Both the position numbers and the translations under genes were made by a program. Under the pieces are notes generated by a model. The model searched no databases. It was not told the origin of the DNA and was given only the letters and a program-made list of their open reading frames with translations. From Planctomycetaceae bacterium (lineage in GTDB: Bacteria; Planctomycetota; Planctomycetia; Planctomycetales; Planctomycetaceae), in assembly GCA_023258825.1 (NCBI GenBank), contig JALQWE010000061.1:1-12714 (forward strand): a stretch of DNA of 12,714 nucleotides, in the 5' to 3' direction. How positions within the stretch are numbered: position 1 is the first letter of the stretch; each line of letters starts with the position of its first letter. Positions 1 to 7,703 of the stretch are shown here, piece by piece.

Positions 1-566
1 ACCGACACCGGGTGCCAAACCCGAAACTCCGACAACATCACGTCCGACGATTCACCCCTCGCGACTCAACACAGCCGGCCAGCCCAGTCAATAACACACC
101 CCGAAGCGTTTTCCCGCGACTCCCTCGAATCGCCACCGCCTGAAGTTTTACGACGGATTCCCACCACGACGCAGTTCCTCATAGCGAAACGCCAGAGCCG
201 GAAAATCAGTTGCTCCCCCACTCAATGCCATCAGCAAACACCAACCGAACCGGCAGATTCCGCCGGCAAACACCTGCTGCGACCGTTGATTTGGGCAATC
301 AGTGCAGAACCGGCAGGAACCAAAAAGACAGAATTGCTTATCCAGGTGGCACGACCCATCCGATCATTCCTGTGTGCTGCTCTGTTGCGCAGACCCGCAG
401 GTTAACGCTCTCACGTTGACTAGCGAGAAACGTGCCGATTGAGCATTCAAGGACTTCCGGTGTTGGCGTTCGCCGGAAGCATTCAGCGTCCGAGCGTTTG
501 AGACAGTGAACCACCGGGACGGTTTCCCAGCAGTACGAGGGCGGTCCGAAACGGAAGGTACCTCAC
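1..566. other. Non-coding stretch upstream of the BON-domain gene
   Basis: I find no supportable gene here. One forward frame is open from the window edge to a TAA at about 400-402, but its translation is rich in Thr, Gln, Arg and Cys with no recognisable motif, so I treat it as chance. Stops are scattered in all three reverse frames within the first 70 bases. The stretch must contain the promoter of the gene starting at 581. A TTGACT hexamer at 416-421 could be a -35 element, but no convincing -10 follows. A stem-loop at 454-479 lies in the probable leader and is listed separately. Confidence 0.5.
454..479 (+). repeat. Leader stem-loop flanked by a 7-base direct repeat
   Basis: CTTCCGG (454-460) pairs with CCGGAAG (473-479). 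A G-U pair and one more G-C pair extend the stem to nine pairs around an eight-base loop. The heptamer GCATTCA occurs on both sides, at 443-449 and 479-485. No T-tract follows, so this is not a usual terminator. It lies about 100 bases upstream of the ATG at 581 and could be a leader structure or a protein-binding site. Its function is unknown. Confidence 0.35.
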
Positions 567-573
567 GGAGGAG
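567..573 (+). promoter_or_regulatory. Shine-Dalgarno site that fixes the BON gene start
   Basis: GGAGGAG sits seven bases before the ATG at 581. It selects that start over the upstream in-frame candidate near 506, and the ATG at 581 also begins a good signal peptide. Confidence 0.85.
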
Positions 574-580
574 AACTTTC

Positions 581-1678
581 ATGCGAAAGTACGGTAAGTG
601 GTTACTCGTGCTGGGGGTGATGGCGGCCAGTTCGGCTGCTGCCAGCGCAGACGGATTTCTTGGCGGCTTCAAGCCGCAACTTCCCTTCTCCGGCACCGCC
701 GAGAAGGCCAAAAATCAGGAGCTGGCGAACGAAGTTGCCAACTCCCTGAAGAGTGCTCAGGTCCGAGGCACCGGGATCGAAATCGAAGTCCGGGATGGCG
801 TCGCTATCCTTGAAGGCAAAGTCAGCGATCCAAGTCAATTGTCCCTCGCACAGCGAGCCGCAGGCACTGTGCCGGGAATTGAACGGGTCGAAAACAATTT
901 GAAGTACATTCCTCCATCGGCTGGGCAGGTACAACCCGCAGCAGCTGATGCCGCAGGAGTAAAAGCCGCCGCAGTGACTCAGGCGGCCGCCACCCAGGCT
1001 CCCGAGCGAAAATCGGTGATCCAGAGGGTGAGCGGGACAAATCCGGAACCAGCTAAGGCAGAGAACAACTCCGCCGTGGCTCAGAAGATCGCTCAGTCTG
1101 TGGCAGACGCCGGCCTTGTCGGTTACGACGTCGAAGTCCGCTACAGCGGTGGAACAGCCACCCTGCTTGGTCAGGTGGGCTCTGCAGCAGAACGTCAGGC
1201 TGCCAGCAAAGCAGCTTCCGCCGTCCCTGGCGTGCAGAAGGTCAACAATCGCCTCACGGTGGCAAACCCCGTCGCCCAGACTGGCATGCCCTCGGCCGGC
1301 CCGGCACCGATGATGGTTCAGGGGCAGCCAATGATGCATCCCGCAATGCAGGGGCAGATGATGCCTCCGCAGGGAATGATGATGGGCCCGGGAATGCCTC
1401 CAACCGCGACCGGATATGCACCCACCAGCTTCAATCATCCCAATCTTCCGAACCATGCATGGCCCTCATACGCCCAGTATCCGAACTCGGCCGCTGTGAG
1501 CTACCCCACGCAGTACAGTGCCAGTGCCTGGCCGTACATCGGTCCCTTCTATCCATACCCACAGGTTCCGATGGGATGGCGTGAAGTCTCCCTGGAATGG
1601 GACGATGGCTACTGGCAGCTCAATTTCAACAAGGAAAAGGACAAATGGTACTGGGCCTTCAATCCCAAAAACTGGTAG
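581..1678 (+). CDS. Secreted protein with two BON domains and a Met/Pro-rich tail
   Basis: The 365-residue protein opens with a signal peptide (MRKYGKW, hydrophobic to about 21, probable cut after ASA at 23), so it should be exported. Two BON domains follow at about 45-110 and 163-228. Each has the pattern of an N-terminal helix, 'VRDGVAILEGKV' or 'VRYSGGTATLLGQV' strands, and 'VPGIERVENNL' or 'VPGVQKVNNRL'. BON domains are known from OsmY-type periplasmic proteins and are thought to bind membranes or lipids. An Ala-rich linker separates them. Residues 236-272 are Pro/Gln/Met-rich, with 12 Met. The C-terminus (about 331-365) is a compact aromatic segment starting GWREVSLEWDDGYWQ. The gene has its own Shine-Dalgarno and terminator, so it is probably monocistronic. 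The exact role is unknown; envelope maintenance or stress is the usual guess for BON proteins. Confidence 0.85.
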   Translation: MRKYGKWLLVLGVMAASSAAASADGFLGGFKPQLPFSGTAEKAKNQELANEVANSLKSAQVRGTGIEIEVRDGVAILEGKVSDPSQLSLAQRAAGTVPGIERVENNLKYIPPSAGQVQPAAADAAGVKAAAVTQAAATQAPERKSVIQRVSGTNPEPAKAENNSAVAQKIAQSVADAGLVGYDVEVRYSGGTATLLGQVGSAAERQAASKAASAVPGVQKVNNRLTVANPVAQTGMPSAGPAPMMVQGQPMMHPAMQGQMMPPQGMMMGPGMPPTATGYAPTSFNHPNLPNHAWPSYAQYPNSAAVSYPTQYSASAWPYIGPFYPYPQVPMGWREVSLEWDDGYWQLNFNKEKDKWYWAFNPKNW

Positions 1679-1719
1679 ATTGAGCCCGTCCTGATGTCTC
1701 AGACGACTCGCTGACTCAA

Positions 1720-1754
1720 GCCCTGAAGGTCAATCACCTTCAGGGCTTTTTTTT
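1720..1754 (+). terminator. Rho-independent terminator of the BON gene
   Basis: GCCCTGAAGGT (1720-1730) and ACCTTCAGGGC (1736-1746) form a perfect 11-pair stem with a five-base loop. Eight T residues follow directly (1747-1754). It lies 41 bases after the TAG and separates this gene from the vWA gene. Confidence 0.95.
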
Positions 1755-1865
1755 GCGCGACTTGCCGCACCACTCAGCGATCGATTACCAGTTCCCGTGC
1801 AGGTGGTCCCGACTTTTCTGCCCGACTTCTGGAAGAACTTCGCACGCCCTGCTACCCTGTTCCAC

Positions 1866-4283
1866 ATGCTGCAGTTTTTTCTTAACCCATGGATGTTGAC
1901 AGGGCTGCTCGGCATCTCTCTGCCAATCATCGCACATCTGCTCAGCCGACGACGTTTCGATGTGGTCGAGTGGGGGGCTATGCAGTTTCTGAATCCATCC
2001 CGAAAGACGCGGCGACGACTCAGACTCGAAGAACTCCTTCTGCTCCTGCTGCGAATCGGACTTGTCACCGCCATCGTGCTCGCCGCGACGCGACCATGGA
2101 TTCCGGGCGGCTGGCTCTCGGCCTATCGCTCGTCCGGCTCGCGTACCGTCGTACTCGTCATTGATGGCTCGAACTCGATGTCCAGAACTGACGGTGTCAA
2201 CACTCTCCACCATCGGGCAATCCGACGAGCCACAGAGTTTCTGCAGTCTCTCGGCAGTGACGATTCTGTCGCCGTCATCGACGCCCGTGACCAACCCATC
2301 GCACTGGTACCATCACCGCTCAGCGATCTCCAGACCGTCACAACAGAACTCTCGAAAATCCCATCCCCGGCCGGTGCCTGTGCCATCCTCCCGGCGCTCG
2401 AGAAAGCCATCGGAATTCTTGGCCGTTCCAGTGCTGCCACTCGTGAAATCGTCGTGTTCTCTGACCAGCAGGGAAATAACTGGCACACTCAGCAGGAAGC
2501 CGACTGGAAACGGTTTGACGAACTCCTGAAACTCCCGTCAGTTCGGCCACGTGTCTGGATGGTCAATGTCAGCTCTCAATCGGCGCCTGTCCGACGAAAT
2601 CTTGCTGTGGGCAAAGTCACGATATCCCGCGAAACAACCGTCCCAGGCTTCCCCGTACGCATCCGAACGGACATCCGCAATTCCTCCGATACCGAAACGT
2701 CCGTTCCCGTAAGACTGCTACTCGACGGACAACCGCTGGCCGGTCAGCAACAGCAAATCAGCATCGCCCCAAACTCAGAAACCCGAGTCGAATTTGAGTA
2801 CACGCTGCGGACCGCCGGCAATCACGTTCTCAGTATCGAAGCAGCCCCCGCAGACGACGCATGGACCATCGATAATCTCCGCCACGTCGCCATCCAGGTG
2901 GAACCATCTCTTCCTGTGCTGTTGATCAACGGAAGCAGCACGTCTGTCGCATCCGATCAGGACACGTACTTCTCACAACTTGCCTTCTCCTCAATCGAAG
3001 ACGGTACGCCCTGGGTCACGACCCGAGTCCTTGACGCGGCTGAAGTTCAGCCGGCCGATTTTTCCAGCGTGTCCGCCGTCATCTGCTGCAATGTTGCCAG
3101 ACTCTCACCGGCAGCGTCCTCAGCACTCGCAGAATTCGTGGCCCGGGGAAACGGACTCGTCATCGCCTGTGGTCCAGCAACCACGGCAGAATCATTCGAC
3201 GCCTGCTTTGTTCAGTCCGGCTTGATGACTCCGCTTCAGGTGCTCAGAAATCGGGACGCCGCGCCCCAGGCAGCAGAACTTGTGCATGTCGCTCCCTTGT
3301 CCATCCAACCCGGCTGGCTTGAACGGTTTCGCTCTGACCCATCACGCAGCTTTCTCAAAGCCACCTTTCAACGATGGACCGTGTTTCGCTCTGGTCCCGC
3401 ATCGGCTGTTCCACCCACGTCCGTCAGAGCAGCCATTCCCAATGCCGGCACACAGCAGGATTCCGGCAATCCCACGGCAACTCCCGCACCAACAGCATCC
3501 GCAGCAGCCCCGCAATCGTCGCCACCTGTCGTGCTCGCTCAGTTGACTTCCGGTGATCCACTGCTCATGGAACTGAGACACGGTAAAGGCTGTGTACTAC
3601 TCCTCACCAGCACACTCAATCGCCTCTGGAATGATCTGCCCACGCGTGCCGATTTCGTTCCCTTCCTTCATGAAGCCATTTTTCATACCACATCAGTCCG
3701 AAGTTCCCGCAATGTGATGGCTGGCGAGTCACTCGTGATGACCGTCCCCAGGCCACCGAAAACGGCAAAGCGGCAAATCCCCGAAAACCCTGCACCTGAC
3801 GCTGCTCAGATGAGAACGGAAACGCAACCTGAAGAACTCCTGCCATCATTGAGATTCCGGTTTGTGACACCCGATGGTCAGGTCCGGGAACCCGAATCAG
3901 ATTCCAGCAGTTCACCGCCGTCAGGCATCCTCCCGGGACCAGTCATTCCCGGAGTCTACAAGGCCTCCGTGCTCAGCGATGGCAACAACGCCCTGGCGGA
4001 ACAATCGTTCGTCGTCAACTATGATCAGTCCGAAGATCAATACGAAGCGCTCACCCCCGATGATCGGGCACGACTCACCACAAACGATCGCGTTCGCTTC
4101 ACAGAATCGCTCGAAGAACTTCGCAAACGCATGTATGGCAAAGAATCCATCACAGAACTCTGGGCCGCTCTCATCAACATCTTTCTTCTTTTCCTCGTGG
4201 CAGAACTGCTGCTGACACGGCGCATCATTCTTCGCGGACACGGAGCGGACTCCGCTGTGGCTGATTCCAGCAATCGCACCTGA
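1866..4283 (+). CDS. BatA-like membrane protein with von Willebrand A domain
   Basis: I place the start at the ATG at 1866 (805 aa), because 'MLQFFLNPWML' is where this family normally begins. A GTG at 1797 would add 23 residues that look unlike the family. Neither start has a clear Shine-Dalgarno. The N-terminal BatA-type region has two membrane segments (about 8-26 and 55-75) and the RRRFDVVEWGAMQFL signature. A vWA domain (about 93-240) carries the metal-site motif D100-x-S102-x-S104 and a second Asp in FSDQQ (D200). A CARDB-like beta region (about 255-345), a glutamine-amidotransferase-like fold (about 347-600) interrupted by a Pro/Ala/Thr/Ser-rich linker (about 520-555), and a last membrane helix (about 764-785) follow. 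The bulk should be periplasmic. Relatives often sit beside MoxR ATPase and DUF58 genes; none is present here. The biological role is unknown. Confidence 0.88.
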   Translation: MLQFFLNPWMLTGLLGISLPIIAHLLSRRRFDVVEWGAMQFLNPSRKTRRRLRLEELLLLLLRIGLVTAIVLAATRPWIPGGWLSAYRSSGSRTVVLVIDGSNSMSRTDGVNTLHHRAIRRATEFLQSLGSDDSVAVIDARDQPIALVPSPLSDLQTVTTELSKIPSPAGACAILPALEKAIGILGRSSAATREIVVFSDQQGNNWHTQQEADWKRFDELLKLPSVRPRVWMVNVSSQSAPVRRNLAVGKVTISRETTVPGFPVRIRTDIRNSSDTETSVPVRLLLDGQPLAGQQQQISIAPNSETRVEFEYTLRTAGNHVLSIEAAPADDAWTIDNLRHVAIQVEPSLPVLLINGSSTSVASDQDTYFSQLAFSSIEDGTPWVTTRVLDAAEVQPADFSSVSAVICCNVARLSPAASSALAEFVARGNGLVIACGPATTAESFDACFVQSGLMTPLQVLRNRDAAPQAAELVHVAPLSIQPGWLERFRSDPSRSFLKATFQRWTVFRSGPASAVPPTSVRAAIPNAGTQQDSGNPTATPAPTASAAAPQSSPPVVLAQLTSGDPLLMELRHGKGCVLLLTSTLNRLWNDLPTRADFVPFLHEAIFHTTSVRSSRNVMAGESLVMTVPRPPKTAKRQIPENPAPDAAQMRTETQPEELLPSLRFRFVTPDGQVREPESDSSSSPPSGILPGPVIPGVYKASVLSDGNNALAEQSFVVNYDQSEDQYEALTPDDRARLTTNDRVRFTESLEELRKRMYGKESITELWAALINIFLLFLVAELLLTRRIILRGHGADSAVADSSNRT

Positions 4284-4369
4284 ACTCTGACCACAAGCCC
4301 CGGACGGTCGCTTGCCCCAGAGGCTCTCCCCGTCAAGGCATATTCGCCCGCCCCGAACAGTCCCAACCG

Positions 4370-4394
4370 CAGCAGCCGGACACTGCGGCTGCTG
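4370..4394. terminator. GC-rich hairpin between convergent genes
   Basis: CAGCAGCCG (4370-4378) and CGGCTGCTG (4386-4394) form a nine-pair stem with a seven-base loop. It lies between the TGA of the vWA gene (4283) and the TAG end of the RND pump (4484), where a bidirectional terminator would be expected. There is no T-tract on either strand, so intrinsic termination is uncertain. The rest of 4284-4483 shows nothing else. Confidence 0.4.
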
Positions 4395-4483
4395 ACGGTG
4401 ACCGCAAACTCGCCACAGAAACTCGCCCGGAAGTGGACGCAACGCCGGTGGTTGCCTGATTCCAACCCCAGCAGGTCGGATTA

Positions 4484-7400
4484 TCAGTGCTGCTCAATAC
4501 CATTCGACGGCCCATCATCGTCAGACTCCTCGTCCTCCGGCAATCCAGCGGCAAACCACGGGTAAATCGCGGGGACAACCAACGACGTCAACAACGTGGA
4601 TGTCACCAGTCCTCCAATCACCACAGTAGCCAGCGGTCGCTGCATCTCCGCCCCGTCACTTGTGGAAAGCGCCATCGGCAGAAATCCAAGACTTGCCACA
4701 AAAGCCGTCATCAGAACCGGTCGCAGTCGTGACAATGCGGTTTCCCGAGTGGCTTCCTGCAGAGGAACCTTCTGGCGGCGCAAATGCTCAGCCGCACTGA
4801 CCCACACCAGCCCATTCAGCACGGCCACGCCAAACAGAGCAATGAAACCCACACCCGCCGAGATACTGAACGGCATCGCACGGAACTTCAACGCATAGAT
4901 CCCTCCGCTGGCCGCCATCGGAACCGCCAGAAAGATCAACATCGCCAGTCGAGTTGACTTGAAGGACGTATACAACAGCAGAAAGATCAGCAGCAGAACC
5001 ACTGGCGTAATCAGAATCAAACGCAGACTGGCCGACTGCAGATTCTCGAAGTCCCCCCCCCATCGCACCTCATACCCCGTTGGAATATTGACCTGCTTCG
5101 TCACAGCGGCTTGCGCCTCAGCAACAAAGGTCGCCACATCCCGGCCTCGAACATTCGCCGACACAAATGTTCGTCGACGATTTGACTCATGCTCAACCGA
5201 CGGAGGAGTCTCCTCAATCTTCACGTCGGCCAACTCTTCCAGCGGTACAGGACTTCCACCAGCCTCGCCAACCGGCAACTGCTTCAGCTTCTCAATATCT
5301 GCTCGCCATCCCTCCGGGATACGCACCTGAATTGGAAATCGTGCCCGCCCCTCGAAGATCGTTCCAACCTCACGGCCCCCCAGAGCTTCCACCACATTCA
5401 TCACTTGTCGCGCATCAATCCCGTAGTGCGCCATCGCATTGCGATCCGGAACAATGGTCACCGTGGTAAGATTCGCCTGATAATCGGCCTTCACGTCGAC
5501 GGCGCCCGGAATTCCTCGCAGGGTCTGCTCAATCTCACCTGAGAGCCTCGCCAATTCGCCCAGATCATCGCCATACAACAGAACAGCAACATCCGCTTTG
5601 ACACCAGCCACAAGCTCGTCCACCCGCATTTCAATCGGCTGAGTAAATCCGAAGGCAACCCCGGGAATCTTCTGATTGAGCAGGTCCGACATCTCCTGAA
5701 TCAAATCGTCACGCGTTATCCCCGGTCGCCACATCGAACGATCCTTCAGCATCACCCACACATCCGTCTGATGCACGCCCATGACGTCATTCGCAATTTC
5801 CGGACGTCCGGTCTTACAGAAAACGGTCTGCACTTCCTGAAACTCAACCAGTTCCTGCTCGATCTGCTGAGACATGGTGATTGCCCCCTCCAGCGATGCA
5901 CTCGGCAGGCGGACCGCTTCAATCAGCAGATCTCCCTCCTCAAGTCGCGGCATGAACTCCGCACCAAGATGCAATGCCACCGGAATACTCGTGCCAAAGA
6001 CCGCAAGAGCGATCAGCGTGGTGATACCCGGGTGAGCGATCGCGCGGTACACAACCGGCCGATAAAACCACTTGATCCAGCGGACCAGAAACACGTCCTT
6101 ATCCTTCATCGTCTTCGGCAGCGCAAGCGATGCCATCGCCGGCATAAAGGTCATCGACAGTATCAAAGACCCGAACAGCGCGAAAAGAACGGTCAATGCC
6201 ATCGGCCGAAACAGTTTTCCCTCCGTGCCCTGCAGCAGCAGAATCGGAAGATACACAATCGAAATAATCAACTCCCCGAACATCGTCGGCTTGCGAACTT
6301 CGATCGCCGCGTCACGAATCACATCCGTATGTCTGCGACCTGTCGTATTATGTGAAATCCGATGGATACAGTTCTCAATCATAATCACGGATGAATCCAC
6401 AATCAGTCCGAAGTCGATGGCCCCGAGACTCATCAGACTGGCCGTCACACCAAACGCCTGCATCATGCTTGTCGCAAACAGCATCGACAGAGGAATCGCC
6501 AGCGCGGTAATCACACCAGCACGAAAACTCCCCAGCATCACCAGCAACACCAGAATCACCAGCGCCCCGCCTTCGAACAGATTCTTCACCACCGTTTTCA
6601 GCGTTCGACCAATCAATGCGGAACGGTCATAGGTGATCTCCAGCCGCACTCCCTCCGGCAGCGTCTTTTCAATCTCCGCAATCCGCTCCTGAACCCGTCC
6701 CACGACTTCTCGGGAGTTCGCTCCGATCAGCATCATCACCAGTCCCGTCACCGCTTCGCCCCGCGCATCCCGAGTCACGGCGCCCTGGCGTGTCATAGGG
6801 GCAATCTGCACGTCGGCCACATCCTGAATCAGCAACGGTGTGCCCGCCGCCTCACGACGAATTACAATCTGCTGCAGATCCTCAATCCCCGTCACCAGTG
6901 CCTGACCACGCAGAAAACGCTGTTCGCCATGATGGACAATGTAACCGCCCCCAGCAGAAACATTGTTATCCTCCAGCGCCTGAAACAACTGATCGAACGT
7001 TACCGAATAGCTGTTCATCAGATCCGGATCTGGCTGAATCTCAAACGTCTTGTAATAGCCCCCATGAGTATTGATCTCCGTCACTCCGGGAACCTCACGC
7101 AGTCGCGGAGCAACGTCCCACTCGAGGATCGTCCTTAATTCCTGCGCCGCATATTTCTCACCGCGTACTTCAAACTGCAGAATCTCGCCCAAAGCTGTCG
7201 TCAACGGACCAAGCTCTGGTGTCCCATACCCGTTCGGAATCAGCGACGCCGCCGAACTCAATCGCTCAGCCACCAATTGACGTGCTCGGTAAATGTCTGT
7301 TCCTTCGTTGAAGACAATCGTCACCACCGAGATGCCAAAACGCGAGATACTACGCAATTCCTCTACGTTCGGGAGCCCTCCCATCGTCACTTCCACGGGC

Positions 7401-7600
7401 TGAGTCACGTAGCGTTCCACCTCCACCGGTGATAGTGAACCCGCATCCGTGATTACCGTGACCTGCACGTTGGTCATGTCCGGAACGGCATCAATCGGAA
7501 GCCTGAGCGCTGCATTCACCCCCGCGAGGGCCATCAATGCAGTGCCCACAAGCACAAGGAAACGATTCTCCAGCGTAATTCGGATCAGTTGAGCCAGCAT
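4484..7600 (-). CDS. czcA: CzcA-type heavy-metal efflux RND pump
   Basis: The 1038-residue protein is full length for the HME-RND family, the proton-driven inner-membrane pump of CBA metal exporters. It shows the expected layout: a first membrane helix (about 13-32), a first periplasmic loop (to about 335), a helix cluster (about 340-490), a second periplasmic loop (about 548-855) and a final cluster (about 858-1015). The proton-relay motif reads DFGLIVDSSVIMIEN with D396, D402 and E409, matching CzcA D402/D408/E415. The usual GA after the second Asp is SS. Aligned from memory with CusA, only one of its three copper-binding Met positions is kept (M576); the other two are E662 and I727. This favours divalent cations (Zn, Co, Cd). 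The tail after 1020 is acidic (EDEESDDD). The start at 7600 has no clear Shine-Dalgarno. It lies 103 bases after the fusion-protein gene, probably in one operon. Confidence 0.92.
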   Translation of the reverse strand: MLAQLIRITLENRFLVLVGTALMALAGVNAALRLPIDAVPDMTNVQVTVITDAGSLSPVEVERYVTQPVEVTMGGLPNVEELRSISRFGISVVTIVFNEGTDIYRARQLVAERLSSAASLIPNGYGTPELGPLTTALGEILQFEVRGEKYAAQELRTILEWDVAPRLREVPGVTEINTHGGYYKTFEIQPDPDLMNSYSVTFDQLFQALEDNNVSAGGGYIVHHGEQRFLRGQALVTGIEDLQQIVIRREAAGTPLLIQDVADVQIAPMTRQGAVTRDARGEAVTGLVMMLIGANSREVVGRVQERIAEIEKTLPEGVRLEITYDRSALIGRTLKTVVKNLFEGGALVILVLLVMLGSFRAGVITALAIPLSMLFATSMMQAFGVTASLMSLGAIDFGLIVDSSVIMIENCIHRISHNTTGRRHTDVIRDAAIEVRKPTMFGELIISIVYLPILLLQGTEGKLFRPMALTVLFALFGSLILSMTFMPAMASLALPKTMKDKDVFLVRWIKWFYRPVVYRAIAHPGITTLIALAVFGTSIPVALHLGAEFMPRLEEGDLLIEAVRLPSASLEGAITMSQQIEQELVEFQEVQTVFCKTGRPEIANDVMGVHQTDVWVMLKDRSMWRPGITRDDLIQEMSDLLNQKIPGVAFGFTQPIEMRVDELVAGVKADVAVLLYGDDLGELARLSGEIEQTLRGIPGAVDVKADYQANLTTVTIVPDRNAMAHYGIDARQVMNVVEALGGREVGTIFEGRARFPIQVRIPEGWRADIEKLKQLPVGEAGGSPVPLEELADVKIEETPPSVEHESNRRRTFVSANVRGRDVATFVAEAQAAVTKQVNIPTGYEVRWGGDFENLQSASLRLILITPVVLLLIFLLLYTSFKSTRLAMLIFLAVPMAASGGIYALKFRAMPFSISAGVGFIALFGVAVLNGLVWVSAAEHLRRQKVPLQEATRETALSRLRPVLMTAFVASLGFLPMALSTSDGAEMQRPLATVVIGGLVTSTLLTSLVVPAIYPWFAAGLPEDEESDDDGPSNGIEQH

Positions 7601-7703
7601 AGGGAAGCAATCCGTGAAGGAATAACCAGATAATTACCGAGGCCACGCGAACATGAATACAGTCAACTCTCAGCCGCCTGGCAATGGCGACCACTCGCAG
7701 TGA

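Noticed and set aside
1..402. Forward frame open from the window edge to a TAA at 400-402
   Set aside because: The translation has no motif, odd composition (Thr, Gln, Arg, Cys) and no supporting codon pattern; it could be the tail of a gene but I cannot support it.
602..1456. Long reverse open frame (284 codons) opposite the BON gene
   Set aside because: It lies wholly antisense to a convincing gene, is rich in His/Cys/Arg as antisense shadows are, and has no family resemblance.
5771..6632. Forward open frames opposite the RND pump
   Set aside because: They are antisense to a gene with unambiguous family motifs throughout; composition is Arg/His/Gln-rich and motif-free.
4484..7600. Assignment of the pump as CusA (copper/silver)
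   Set aside because: The DFGxxVD motif with both Asp residues and the loss of two of three CusA Met ligands fit the CzcA group better.
7491..7694. 67-codon reverse frame across the gap between fusion protein and pump
   Set aside because: It overlaps the pump N-terminus out of frame and has no ribosome-binding site or motif.
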